A stretch of DNA of 64,000 nt from Bifidobacterium sp. ESL0790 (GTDB taxonomy: Bacteria; Actinomycetota; Actinomycetes; Actinomycetales; Bifidobacteriaceae). Below are positions 46,795 to 56,075 of the stretch, in pieces. The stretch's first letter is position 1; every line of letters starts with the position of its first letter. The notes beneath the pieces were generated by a model that saw only the letters and a program-made list of their open reading frames with translations, did not search any database and was not told the DNA's origin. Both the position numbers and the translations under genes were made by a program. The stretch is taken from assembly GCF_029395435.1 (NCBI RefSeq), contig NZ_CP113915.1, forward strand, positions 1-64,000, read 5' to 3'.

Positions 46795-46909
46795 ATGTTA
46801 ATTGTCCAGTAGCGGCTATGTTAATTGTGGAGTAGACCCTATGTTAATTGGGGAATAGACTTTATGTTAATTGTGGAGTAGAGTCTATGTTAATTGTGGA
46901 ATAGACGAA
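46795..46909. repeat. Tandem array, five 23-bp units, upstream of the DUF4143 gene
   Basis: The word ATGTTAATTG starts at 46795, 46818, 46841, 46864 and 46887, an exact 23-base step. Each unit reads close to ATGTTAATTGTGGAGTAGAC plus three variable bases. The last unit ends about 25 bases before ATG 46935. There are no spacers, so it is not a CRISPR array. The step is about two helical turns, as expected for a row of protein-binding sites. Confidence 0.9.
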
Positions 46910-46934
46910 GGAAATCGTTGAGGGTAGGCCAATT

Positions 46935-48125
46935 ATGAGTAAAGTCAGCACGAAGATGGTTCCTCGGAAAATCACGATGAAAATGCGGGAGCTCGCCGAA
47001 CAGTTTCCTGTCATCTCGCTCACCGGCGCGCGACAGACCGGCAAGACCACCCTGCTTCGCGAGGTCTTCAACGATTACACCTATGTCTCTCTTGAAAATC
47101 CGAAACTGCGGGCGCTTGCGCAAACCGATCCCGACACGTTCTTCAGCCAGTACAGTAATCATGTCATTTTCGACGAGGCACAACGGGTGCCGGAGCTTTT
47201 CTCGTATCTTCAGGGCATCGTCGACGAACGTCGGCAGGAGCCCGGGCAATTCATTCTTTCCGGTTCGCAGAACTTTCTCTTGATGAAGTCCATCTCGCAG
47301 TCCTTGGCCGGCCGCGTCGCGTTGCTGTACCTTATGCCGTTTTCCCGAGCGGAACTTAAGAACGCTGGCAGAGATCCTGGCGCGATGGACGAATGGATGT
47401 GGCGAGGCGGATACCCCCGGCTTTACGATTCCAAAATCAAGCCGGCGGATTATTTCCCGAACTATATCGACACCTACCTGGAGCGCGACGTTCGGGCCGA
47501 GCTCGGCGTGCGCAAGCTGGCGGCGTTCGAGAACTTTTTGGCGCAATGTGCGGTGCGCGACGGCGAGCTGCTCAATTACACGGCGCTGGCCAGGGCCTGT
47601 GGGATTGACAGGAAAACGGTGGACGATTGGCTTTCCGTGTTGGAATCCAGCTTTATCGTTTACCGAGTGTATCCGTATTATAAAAATTACGGAAAGCGCT
47701 TGGTGAAAACCCCGAAACTGTATTTTTACGATACCGGGCTGGCCGTCTACCTGTTGGGCGTTGATTCGTCGGAAAGCCTCGCGCTGAGCAAGTATCGTGG
47801 GCCGTTGTTCGAGAACACTGTGGTCAATGCGGTCATGAAGGAATACTACGTGCGCGGCCGAAAGCCGACTATCTATTTCTGGCGCGATACCAACCAGAAG
47901 GAGATCGACCTGGTCATTGAAAAGGGTGGCGAAGTGCAGTACTTGGTAGAGGTCAAGGCTTCTGCCACCTACGATTTGCACGCCTTCGCGCGGGTCGACG
48001 AGCTCGGTGAAACCATGGGCCTGCCCAACGACCGTCGCATCGTCGTCTACGGTGGCGATCAATCCCTCAACACCCGTTTCGGTCGGCTGCTCACCCTAGA
48101 CGACGTTGCGCAGCTGGTGGTGTGA
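46935..48125 (+). CDS. AAA-type ATPase with C-terminal DUF4143
   Basis: This 396-residue protein has an N-terminal P-loop ATPase (Walker A LTGARQTGKTTLLRE at about residue 33; Walker B-like VIFDEAQRVPELF) and a C-terminal DUF4143 domain at about 200-365 (NYTALARACGIDRKTVDDWL; KRLVKTPKLYFYDTGLAVYL; KEIDLVIEKGGEVQYLVEVK). The last motif, with its D...E.K pattern, resembles a nuclease-type fold. This family is widespread in bacteria and its function is unsettled. It stands alone, with a 23-bp tandem array before it and a 33-bp array after it. GAGGG at about 46919 is the likely ribosome site. Confidence 0.88.
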   Translation: MSKVSTKMVPRKITMKMRELAEQFPVISLTGARQTGKTTLLREVFNDYTYVSLENPKLRALAQTDPDTFFSQYSNHVIFDEAQRVPELFSYLQGIVDERRQEPGQFILSGSQNFLLMKSISQSLAGRVALLYLMPFSRAELKNAGRDPGAMDEWMWRGGYPRLYDSKIKPADYFPNYIDTYLERDVRAELGVRKLAAFENFLAQCAVRDGELLNYTALARACGIDRKTVDDWLSVLESSFIVYRVYPYYKNYGKRLVKTPKLYFYDTGLAVYLLGVDSSESLALSKYRGPLFENTVVNAVMKEYYVRGRKPTIYFWRDTNQKEIDLVIEKGGEVQYLVEVKASATYDLHAFARVDELGETMGLPNDRRIVVYGGDQSLNTRFGRLLTLDDVAQLVV

Positions 48126-48147
48126 AACGTTATAAGTTACGGTGGTG

Positions 48148-48279
48148 TACACGCTTTCACGGGTGTTTTGGGCCGTTTCATGCACGCTTTCATAGGGTTA
48201 TATAGGTGATTCATGCACACTTTCACTGCACTTTTGGGTGGTTTACTGCACGCTTTCACTGATTTGGAGTCGCAGCTGA
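48148..48279. repeat. Tandem array, four 33-bp units, after the DUF4143 gene
   Basis: The core CRCTTTCA occurs at 48152, 48185, 48218 and 48251, an exact 33-base step. Units begin TGCACGCTTTCA (TACACG in the first); the rest of each unit has diverged. Confidence 0.8.
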
Positions 48280-48283
48280 GCAT

Positions 48284-48346
48284 AAGAAAACGCCGCGGAC
48301 GAATACCGGATCAATGACGATTCGCGAACGTCTGCGGCGTTTTCTT
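48284..48346. terminator. Bidirectional terminator between the DUF4143 gene and ppc
   Basis: AAGAAAACGCCGC (48284-48296) pairs perfectly with GCGGCGTTTTCTT (48334-48346), giving A/T-rich flanks for both convergent genes. Confidence 0.8.
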
Positions 48347-48365
48347 AGCTTAATCAGCTACAAAC

Positions 48366-51230
48366 TCAGCCGGTGTTCTGCAGGCCGGCGGCCACACCGG
48401 AGACTGTGCAGAGGATGAGGTAGGTGAAGCCACCGCGCTGTTGGTCGCGGGCCAGCTCCTCGTTGTCCGTCTTCTTGGGCGCGACGGCGCTTGCCGCGGG
48501 AGCCTTACCGTTGGCCTTCGCCTTGGCGGCTTCGGCGTCCTGCTTCTTCTGCAGCTCACGCTGGCTGCGCAGGGCGAGCACCTGGATGACGGAGAGGATG
48601 TCGACGTACGGCGAACGCACGCGCACGGCCTGGCCGAGCACGTGGCGGTGCTGCAGCGGCCACTGGTCGCCGACGATGGCGAGCACCCACTTGCGGGTGA
48701 GCTCCATCTCGTTCAAGACCTTGTCGCGCAGATCGTCGCGGTCGCCCAGCGCCAGGTACATCTTGGCGATGCGCTCGTCGGTCTTGGCCAGCGACATCTC
48801 GATGTTGTCGATGAACGTGGAGAACATCGGCAGCTCCTTGTAGGCGCCGCGCAGGGTCTTGAGGTCGCCGAACTCCTCGCACGCGGTGCCGAGGCCGTAC
48901 CACGCGGCCAGGTTGATGCGTGCCTGTGCCCAGGAGAAGACCCACGGAATCGTGCGCAGGTCATCGAGCGACTTGGCGCCGAGGCCGCGCTTGGCGGGGC
49001 GCGAGCCGATGGGCAGCAGGCCGATTTCGGTCAGTGGCGTCACGGTGGAGAACCAGGGGGCGAAATCGGGCGTGTTGATCAGATCGAGGAAGCGCTTGTG
49101 CGCCGAATCGTCGAGCTTTTCGGCCATGCCCCAGTACTTCTTGGTCATCTCTGTGTTCGTCTTTTCCATGCTCGGAGCGGACTGGAGCAGCGTTGCGGCC
49201 GCAACGGACTCGACGTGGCGGATGGCCAGCACCTGGTTGCCGTAGCGGGCGAAAATGCTCTCGCCCTGCTCGGTGAGCTTGAAGCGGCAGTTGACGGAGC
49301 CCTTGGGCTGAGCCAGCACCGCGCGGTTCGCGGGGCCGCCACCACGGCCGACGGCGCCGCCACGTCCGTGGAAGAGCGTCAGGTCGATGTCGTGCTTCTT
49401 GGCCCACTCTGCGATGCGTCCCTGCGCCGAATGCAGCGCGAGCGTCGCGGTGGTCGGGCCGGCGTCCTTGGAGGAATCGGAGTAGCCGAGCATGACCTCG
49501 AGCTTGCCACCGGTCGCCTTCAGGCGGGCTTGTACCTCAGGGATTTTGATCATTTCGTCAAGCACGTCGACGCAGTTCTGCAGGTCCTGCAGCTGCTCGA
49601 AGAGCGGGATGACGTCGATGGTCGGCACATCCTCGGGGTTCGAGAACGCCATGCGGTTGAGCTCGTAGACGTCGCGAATGTTCTGCGCGGACTTGGTAAA
49701 CGAGATGATGTAGCGGCGGGCGGCCTTCTGGCCGTTGCGCTTCTGGATGGCGCCGAGCGCGCGGAAGGTGTCGAGCACCTCGTGCGTCATCGGCTGCAGT
49801 TCACCGCGTTCGCCGTGCAGACCGTGCTCGCGGATGTCTTCGAGGGCGCGGGAATGAACGAGCGAATGCTGACGGAACTCGGTCTCCACGAGGTGGAATC
49901 CGAAGGTCTGCGCCTTCCAGATGACGTCCTGCACCGGGCCGTAGGCCGCACGCTTGTCACCGGCGGCCGCCAGCGAACGCTGCACGATCTTGAGGTCGGC
50001 GATGAAGTCATCGCAGCTCTTGTACATCAAATCGGCGTCGCGCACCACGGTGTAGTGCAGGCGGTCGGCCATGACCAGCATGACCGCGCGGTGCATCTCG
50101 TGTGAGGAAGTGGCGGCGGCCTTGTCGGTCAGGCGCTCGCTCATCTCCTTCTGGTGGTTCCAGAGGTTGACGAGTTCGTCGCTCGGAGGCGTGGTGACGG
50201 CTTCCATGGTGAGGTTCGTGCCGGCGGTGCGGGTCGCCTTTTCCAGCGCTTCGATGGCGTGGTCGCTGAATTTGCGGGCCACGGCACGGCTGACCTTGGC
50301 GGTGACGTTCGGGTTGCCGTCGCGGTCGGTGCCGATCCAGGAGCCAGGGTGGAAGAACGCGGGGCATTGCGGCTCGGAAATTCCGGCCTGGTCGCCCAGG
50401 ATCCAGTCGTCGAAGCGGCGATAGACCTGCGGGATGGTCTCGAACAATGTGTTGTCGAAAATGTCGATGATGGTGTCGGCTTCCTCGACCGGTGTCGGCT
50501 TCTTGGCGCCGATTGGCGAGGTACGGAAGAGCGCGTCGATCTCGTTGTAAAGACGACGGTAGTTCTCCTTCTTGTCGGAGCCGCCCATCAGCTTGCCGGC
50601 GCTCAAAAGCGTGGCGATGCGACGTATCTTGCCCTCGACGGCCTTGCGGCGGGCCTCGGTGGGATGTGCGGTGAAAACGGGATGGAACTCGAGCTTGTTC
50701 AACAGCTTCTTGGCCTTGGCCGGACCCATCTCGTTGATGAGCTGGTGGTAGGCGCCGGTCAGTTCGTTGACGGGATCGGTGGCCGCTTCCTCGCCCACGT
50801 TCGCCTCGCGCTTGTGCAGCACGGAGACGCGGTAGTTCTCCTCGCAGAGATTCGCCAGATGGAAGTACGTGGTGAGCGCACGCGCGAGCAGCTGCGCCTC
50901 GTGGACGTTGAGGCTGTCGATGACCTTCTCGGCCTTCTCGAGGTTGTCTTCCTTGGGCTTTTCCTTGCCGATGGTCTCCGCGTAATGTTCGGCGCTCGCC
51001 TTGACGGCGTAGCCGCGCACAGTGTCGAACGTGGAGAGCAGATCTTTGTCGTACTCCCCGAGCACGGTGCGCAGAATCTCAAGGCAGAGTGCGAGATCGT
51101 CGTTGAGCGATTGGGGAAGATCACGCTCCTCGGGGCCCTTGGTCCCTACTCCGGAAGTGAAAAGCGCGGCATCAGGCTGCGTGATCGGTTGATTGTTGTC
51201 TGGCTGATTATTTTTGGTATGTTGAGCCAT
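48366..51230 (-). CDS. ppc: Phosphoenolpyruvate carboxylase
   Basis: The enzyme adds bicarbonate to phosphoenolpyruvate to make oxaloacetate, an anaplerotic step. At about 954 residues it has the normal length. Key segments are VFTAHPTEARR (catalytic histidine), FHGRGGAVGRGGGP (glycine loop), MLGYSDSSKDAG and the C-terminus GVAAGLQNTG, which is nearly invariant in the family. I chose ATG 51230 (MAQHTKNNQ) because AAGGAGG precedes it; a longer frame to 51452 is not family-like. A low-complexity stretch (KAKANGKAPAASAVAPKK) lies about 50 residues before the C-terminus. Convergent with the DUF4143 gene. Confidence 0.97.
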   Translation of the reverse strand: MAQHTKNNQPDNNQPITQPDAALFTSGVGTKGPEERDLPQSLNDDLALCLEILRTVLGEYDKDLLSTFDTVRGYAVKASAEHYAETIGKEKPKEDNLEKAEKVIDSLNVHEAQLLARALTTYFHLANLCEENYRVSVLHKREANVGEEAATDPVNELTGAYHQLINEMGPAKAKKLLNKLEFHPVFTAHPTEARRKAVEGKIRRIATLLSAGKLMGGSDKKENYRRLYNEIDALFRTSPIGAKKPTPVEEADTIIDIFDNTLFETIPQVYRRFDDWILGDQAGISEPQCPAFFHPGSWIGTDRDGNPNVTAKVSRAVARKFSDHAIEALEKATRTAGTNLTMEAVTTPPSDELVNLWNHQKEMSERLTDKAAATSSHEMHRAVMLVMADRLHYTVVRDADLMYKSCDDFIADLKIVQRSLAAAGDKRAAYGPVQDVIWKAQTFGFHLVETEFRQHSLVHSRALEDIREHGLHGERGELQPMTHEVLDTFRALGAIQKRNGQKAARRYIISFTKSAQNIRDVYELNRMAFSNPEDVPTIDVIPLFEQLQDLQNCVDVLDEMIKIPEVQARLKATGGKLEVMLGYSDSSKDAGPTTATLALHSAQGRIAEWAKKHDIDLTLFHGRGGAVGRGGGPANRAVLAQPKGSVNCRFKLTEQGESIFARYGNQVLAIRHVESVAAATLLQSAPSMEKTNTEMTKKYWGMAEKLDDSAHKRFLDLINTPDFAPWFSTVTPLTEIGLLPIGSRPAKRGLGAKSLDDLRTIPWVFSWAQARINLAAWYGLGTACEEFGDLKTLRGAYKELPMFSTFIDNIEMSLAKTDERIAKMYLALGDRDDLRDKVLNEMELTRKWVLAIVGDQWPLQHRHVLGQAVRVRSPYVDILSVIQVLALRSQRELQKKQDAEAAKAKANGKAPAASAVAPKKTDNEELARDQQRGGFTYLILCTVSGVAAGLQNTG

Positions 51231-51460
51231 TCGAACCTCCTTCAAACCAAGCGTCCGGTTGTTCGATCTGTTGGCGTTCCGCGGCTCCTCCGCGGTTGTG
51301 GTGCCATCTGTTGCGAACCCAAAGCCTTTGCTTGGTGAGTTCGTCTTGATTGTAGGGTGACCTAAACGACATTTACGGGGCGTGGATTGGCGATGTTCAT
51401 ATTGCGGACGGATTGGGGTTGGATTGCTTTGAATCGCTGCGCAGAAACCCAAGACTTGGA

Positions 51461-51529
51461 TGGTGCAAAATGCTCAATGCGAATGGTGCAAAATGTAAGA
51501 TGAAACTGGTGTAAAATGTATGATGCAAT
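51461..51529. repeat. Tandem array, three 23-bp units, between ppc and the exporter
   Basis: TGGTGYAAAATG starts at 51461, 51484 and 51507, an exact 23-base step, each followed four bases later by ATG. It lies in the 610-base divergent region (51231-51840) between ppc (minus) and the ThrE-like gene (plus). The rest of the region is AT-rich with no credible gene. Confidence 0.8.
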
Positions 51530-51840
51530 GTCGCTTGGGTGTGGTTTAGGCTTTTAAATCAATGGTATTAGGCTGGTTCAGGAAAGTATTGAACACAATC
51601 GCGTAATGGAAATTCAATCCGTTTGAATATTGAATATTGTGTATTACCGCTGAGGGTAATTTAGAGGCAAAGTGCTAGAAATGGGTGTCGGACACGCCCA
51701 AACATATGCGACGTACCGGCATATTAGATTCCAACGAAGTTTGGGTATGGAGAGCTCTGTTCATTAGGAGTGTGGTGTGGCGTGCGAGACGCTGAGAAAG
51801 ACGGCGAGAAGACGCTGAAAGGCGATGGGGGAAGTCGATT

Positions 51841-54174
51841 ATGGCGATGAACGATGCGAGTTCGATTGACGGAGACGCTGCTGAAGGCGATGCTATTGAT
51901 GCTGAAGCTGGCGTGAGTGGGCGCCGAGGTTCCGGCGACGTCGAGGGCGCGGAAGCGATCGGGGAAACCAGTCGGGACGCGGTGGCCGAGGATATCGAGA
52001 AGACGGTGAACAGTGGCGACGAGGCCGGGGATGAGTTTGGGCTTGACGATATTTTCGGGGATCTGGACGAATCCGATTCCGAGGAATACCGGCGCGTGGC
52101 CGAAGCGGTAGCTTCGATTGATGATGGCGGCGGCAAAGGCGATGGCAGAGGCGAAGCGGCTGGTTCCGAGGCCCGCGGCGACCACCGGGCCAAGGTGCAC
52201 GATCGGCTGACGCACTACATGCCACTGGACACCGCCGACATCGAACGTGACTGGGATACGCCAGTGGTCGACGCCGGCATCGCGGCGAAAGCCAGTATCA
52301 TCGCCCGGGTCGGGCTGCTTGATCTGCGTGCTGGTACAGGAAGCTTCCGTATTCACGAGCTGATGCACCGTATCGGTTATCCGCTCGGCGTCCACGTTCG
52401 CGCGAACATCAACCTCACGGATATGGACGTGTCGTGCAGCGACGGTGTCAGCAGGATTACGCAGGTTGTCGATTTGCCGACAACCGGAGTCAATACGGAG
52501 CGTATTTGGCTTCTTGAGCATTTTGCGGATTGGTTCAGCGTCAACATCGGCGAGCCGGGCACGACCTATCACGCCCAACCTGCGGTTTCCGCTGAAGTCG
52601 TGCGGCAGCTCGATAATCCGGATGCCCGACGTTCCGTGCTGTCGGCCACGCAAAAGGCCCACCGCGAGATCGAGAAGCGCAAGCGGGTGCACGAGAAGGC
52701 CGTCAAGCGCGTCAAAAAGCGCGGGTTCAGGCCTCCCAAGGGGCAGTATGCCAAGCATTTCGAGCATATCGGCAAGACGCGCGAGGACGTCGCCGCCGAG
52801 CAGGTTGCGGCCGCCGAGAGCCAGGCTAAAGCCGAGACCGCTTCGGCACAAAGCCGGGCTGGCAATCAGTCTCGAGTAGATGCGGTAATTTCAAATTCCG
52901 CCGTTCGTGCCGAGAACATTAGAGCAAATGTCAATCGAGAGAACGCTTCTGGCCTGATTGGTAATGGTGTCGGAAGTATCGATGGCTGTGATAAAGGTGC
53001 TTGTGATTCTGCTGGCTTCAAAGACGGAGAGGTTGCGGATAAGGATTCATATAGCGCGAAAGCCAGTAATGTTGCAAATGAGAATGCCGGTAACACCAAC
53101 GCTGCCGGTATTTCTGCTGCAACGAAATCAGCAAGTTCCCAATCCCAAGCTGAGTCCAAAGTCGCCCCTACTACAAAGGCAAGTCACGGCATCACCGTGC
53201 GGCAAGCCCACGAGCGCCTGAGCCTCATCCAACACCGCAAGCCGCTATACGCCCCGTGGTTTTCGGGCATCGCCTCGGCCGTGGCGTGCGCGTGCTTCGT
53301 CTTCCTGCTCGGCGGCGGGCCATTCGATATGATCGGTGCGTTCGTCGGCGCGGGCATCGGCCACTGGGTTCGCAGGCGGCTCTTCATCTACCATCTGAAC
53401 CAATTCTTCGTCACCTTCGTGGCCGTCGCCGTGGCCGCGTTCGCCTGTGTGGGCACTCTGCGCCTGATTGGTATCTTCAACCCGGTCGCGCTGCGACACG
53501 ACACCGCCTACATCGGCGCGATGCTCTTCGTTATCCCCGGTTTCCCGCTGATCACCGGTGGTCTTGACATCGCCAAAATGGACCTGCCCAGTGGCATCCA
53601 GCGCCTGGTCTACACGATGGCGCTCATCCTCATGGCTACGCTCGCCGGCTGGATGGTGGCGACCATCGTCCACCTCAACCCGCAAGGCTTCGAACCGCTC
53701 GGCCTCAACCCGTGGGTCAATGCAGGGCTGCGCGCGCTCACCGCATTCGGCGGGGTCTGGGGCTTCTCGGTGCTCTTCAATTCGCCTCAACGCATGTGCT
53801 TCACTGCCGCCTTCATCGGCGCGATCACCGACACCTTGCGCTTGACCGTGGTCGATATGGGCATGCCGCCGGAAGCCGCCGCGTTCCTGGGCGCGATGCT
53901 CGCCGGTCTGCTCGCCTCGGCTTGGCGCTCGTCGGTGCGCCACGGCTTCCTGCCACCCTATCTTGGCTACCCGCGTATCTGTCTGACAGTGCCCGCCATC
54001 GTCATCATGGTGCCCGGCCTCTATATGTACCGCGCGATGTTCTACCTCGGTCAGTTCGACACCCTGAACGCGCTGGACTGGGCCTTCAAGGCTTTCATGG
54101 TTATTCTCTGCCTGCCCATCGGCCTGGCGATGGCCCGCGTCATCACCGACAAGGCCTGGCGTTATGACGTGTGA
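51841..54174 (+). CDS. Threonine/serine exporter (ThrE family) with disordered N-terminus and linker
   Basis: This 777-residue inner-membrane exporter matches the ThrE family. A conserved cytosolic-facing part (about residues 120-240; GLLDLRAGTGSFRIHELMHR; VDLPTTGVNTERIWLLEHFA) matches the start of DUF1212. From about 470 on there are roughly ten membrane helices (WFSGIASAVACACFVFLLGG; DTAYIGAMLFVIPGFPLITG; LGAMLAGLLASAWRSSVRHG), covering DUF1212 and ThrE_2-type parts in one chain. The first ~115 residues are acidic and low-complexity, and a ~180-residue N/S/A-rich linker (about 285-460) splits the conserved halves. The start is ATG 51841 after GGGGGAAG. Substrate by family is L-threonine/L-serine. 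Confidence 0.83.
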   Translation: MAMNDASSIDGDAAEGDAIDAEAGVSGRRGSGDVEGAEAIGETSRDAVAEDIEKTVNSGDEAGDEFGLDDIFGDLDESDSEEYRRVAEAVASIDDGGGKGDGRGEAAGSEARGDHRAKVHDRLTHYMPLDTADIERDWDTPVVDAGIAAKASIIARVGLLDLRAGTGSFRIHELMHRIGYPLGVHVRANINLTDMDVSCSDGVSRITQVVDLPTTGVNTERIWLLEHFADWFSVNIGEPGTTYHAQPAVSAEVVRQLDNPDARRSVLSATQKAHREIEKRKRVHEKAVKRVKKRGFRPPKGQYAKHFEHIGKTREDVAAEQVAAAESQAKAETASAQSRAGNQSRVDAVISNSAVRAENIRANVNRENASGLIGNGVGSIDGCDKGACDSAGFKDGEVADKDSYSAKASNVANENAGNTNAAGISAATKSASSQSQAESKVAPTTKASHGITVRQAHERLSLIQHRKPLYAPWFSGIASAVACACFVFLLGGGPFDMIGAFVGAGIGHWVRRRLFIYHLNQFFVTFVAVAVAAFACVGTLRLIGIFNPVALRHDTAYIGAMLFVIPGFPLITGGLDIAKMDLPSGIQRLVYTMALILMATLAGWMVATIVHLNPQGFEPLGLNPWVNAGLRALTAFGGVWGFSVLFNSPQRMCFTAAFIGAITDTLRLTVVDMGMPPEAAAFLGAMLAGLLASAWRSSVRHGFLPPYLGYPRICLTVPAIVIMVPGLYMYRAMFYLGQFDTLNALDWAFKAFMVILCLPIGLAMARVITDKAWRYDV

Positions 54175-54192
54175 CGGCTTTGCCGGAGAAAA

Positions 54193-54264
54193 CACAAGTC
54201 GGTAGATAGGTTTTTAAAAACGGCCATTTTCCGCCATTCTCAAAAACTCATCTACCGACTTGTG
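54193..54264. terminator. Long perfect-stem terminator between the exporter and trpS
   Basis: CACAAGTCGGTAGAT (54193-54207) pairs without error with ATCTACCGACTTGTG (54250-54264). The inner part TTTTTAAAAACGGCC...CGCC adds further pairing. It lies between two convergent stops. Confidence 0.75.
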
Positions 54265-54277
54265 CGGCGACTGCCTC

Positions 54278-55369
54278 TTAATATTTCATACCCATGGCGT
54301 CGCGGACCTCGGCGAGGGTCTGCTCGGCGACGGCGTTCGCGCGCTTGTTGCCGTCGTGGATCACGTCGCGGATGGAATCCATATCCTTCGCCAGCTCGGC
54401 GCGGCGCTCGCGGTGCGGGGCCAGGAACTCGTTGACGGACTTGATGACATACTGCTTCAGCGCCCCGGCGCCGGCGTCGCCAATCTCGGCGGCGATCTCG
54501 GCGGGGTCGCGGTCGGTGACCAGCCCGGCGGTGGTCAACAGCGCCGAGACCTGCGGGCGGTTGATCGGATCGAAGGTGATGCGACGCTCGGAATCGGTCG
54601 GGCTCTTCTTGATGAGCTTCGCGGTCTCCTCCGCGGTGGCGCCCAACATGATCGAATTGCCATAGGACTTGCTCATCTTGCGGCCGTCGAGCCCCGGAAT
54701 CTCGGGCGCATCCGACAGGATCGCGGCGGGCTCGGGGAACACGGGGTTCTTCTTGGCGTAACGCTCGTTGAAACGGCGCGCGATGGTGCGCGTGATCTCG
54801 ACGTGCGGCAGGTTGTCTTTGCCGATCGGCACGACGTTCGCCTTGCAGAAGAGGATGTCGCAAGCCTGATGGACGGGGTAGGTGAGCAGCAGCCCGGTCA
54901 GCGCGTGGCCGCTCGCCTCCATCTCGGACTTCACGGTCGGGTTGCGGTGCAGCTCGGCTTCGGTCACGAGCGAGAGGAACGGCAGCATCAGCTGGTTCTC
55001 AGCGGGCACGGCGGAGTGGGTGAACATCATGGTCTTGGCCGGATCAATGCCCGCGGCCATATAGTCGAGCACCATGTTGAGCACGTTGTCGCCGATATGC
55101 TCGGTGGTGTCGCGGTCGGTGATCACTTGGTAGTCGGCGATGACGATGTTGGTGTGCACGCCCTTGTTCTGCATGTTGACGCGCTCGCGGATCGAGCCGA
55201 AATAGTGCCCGAGGTGCAGGCGGCCGGTGGGGCGGTCGCCGGTGAGCATGGTGAATTTGCCCGGATCGGCGTTGAGTTTGGCCTCGGTGATGTCGGATTG
55301 CTTTTTGGCGGCCACGAAACTCGCGCTGATCTCGTTGCCTGCCGCTGTGATGTGCTGCGTGTCCGCCAT
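54278..55369 (-). CDS. trpS: Tryptophanyl-tRNA synthetase
   Basis: This class I aminoacyl-tRNA synthetase charges tRNA-Trp. The HIGH-type motif is HLGH in GDRPTGRLHLGHYFGSI and the KMSKS motif is present in LDGRKMSKSYGNS. At about 363 residues it is slightly longer than the usual ~330. I chose ATG 55369 (MADTQHITAAG) because AAGAAGGAC lies upstream; a frame start at 55459 adds a non-family peptide. Confidence 0.97.
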   Translation of the reverse strand: MADTQHITAAGNEISASFVAAKKQSDITEAKLNADPGKFTMLTGDRPTGRLHLGHYFGSIRERVNMQNKGVHTNIVIADYQVITDRDTTEHIGDNVLNMVLDYMAAGIDPAKTMMFTHSAVPAENQLMLPFLSLVTEAELHRNPTVKSEMEASGHALTGLLLTYPVHQACDILFCKANVVPIGKDNLPHVEITRTIARRFNERYAKKNPVFPEPAAILSDAPEIPGLDGRKMSKSYGNSIMLGATAEETAKLIKKSPTDSERRITFDPINRPQVSALLTTAGLVTDRDPAEIAAEIGDAGAGALKQYVIKSVNEFLAPHRERRAELAKDMDSIRDVIHDGNKRANAVAEQTLAEVRDAMGMKY

Positions 55370-55534
55370 GACCGTCCTTCTTGTTGCCGTGTCGCGTCTT
55401 ACGTGGGGCGCGTGAAACGTTACAAATATTGCTTTTATGGTAAAAGTCTGAGCCGACAATGAAACATAAGGAAAGCAAGTGGTATCCTTCTTATTGATGA
55501 AATATTGCGACTAAAAAATCATGCAGGGGGTCAA

Positions 55535-55999
55535 ATGGGCCGCGGACGTCAAAAGGCGAAACAGCAGAAAATAGCCCGTAAGCTGAAGTATTTGACAACC
55601 GATACCGATTATGACGAGCTCGCCAAGGAATTGAGCGCTCGGGAGCCTGGGGAAGGCTCGCCTGACCCGTTCGCCGAAGTCGAGGAGCAGTATAGCCACG
55701 CAGGCCATCGCCCCGTGAAGCCGCAGGTTTCGAAGGATGTCCCCCAAGTTGCAAACCAGCGTGATTCCGCTGCCGCTGCTGCCGCGTCTACCTCCGCCTC
55801 CTCCGCCGCTTCCGCAGACGCGAGTGTTGCCGACGATGATTTGGACGATTACGCGAAGTGGGCCGCCGAGGCCGCCGCGAAGGCCGTGAATCAGGCGGGC
55901 GACAAGTCCATACACAAGAAGGCCGTGCCGAAGCCACACAAGCCGATCCACATGCCGATGCCGAGCGCGCTGCGCAAGCCCCGCCCGAGCAAGGCCTGA
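55535..55999 (+). CDS. DUF3073-domain protein
   Basis: This protein of about 154 residues begins with the DUF3073 signature MGRGRQKAKQQKIARKLKY, then YDELAKEL. The middle is Ala/Ser-rich and low-complexity (AAAAAASTSASSAAS), and the C-terminus is basic and proline-rich. DUF3073 is an actinobacterial family of unknown function; the basic N-terminus suggests nucleic-acid contact (inference). The start is ATG 55535 after AGGGGG. It has its own terminator at 56039. Confidence 0.82.
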   Translation: MGRGRQKAKQQKIARKLKYLTTDTDYDELAKELSAREPGEGSPDPFAEVEEQYSHAGHRPVKPQVSKDVPQVANQRDSAAAAAASTSASSAASADASVADDDLDDYAKWAAEAAAKAVNQAGDKSIHKKAVPKPHKPIHMPMPSALRKPRPSKA

Positions 56000-56038
56000 A
56001 ACCTGAAAAGCAGGCCCGAAACAGCAGGTCTGATATTT

Positions 56039-56075
56039 CCGCGTGACCACAACTTCAGTGGTGCGCGGATTTTTG
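56039..56075 (+). terminator. Terminator after the DUF3073 gene
   Basis: CCGCGTGACCAC (56039-56050) faces GTGGTGCGCGG (56058-56068), then ATTTTTGT. Pairing is interrupted by a small internal mismatch. Confidence 0.65.

Noticed and set aside
46795..46909. CRISPR array
   Set aside because: Repeats are contiguous with no unique spacers and there are no cas genes.
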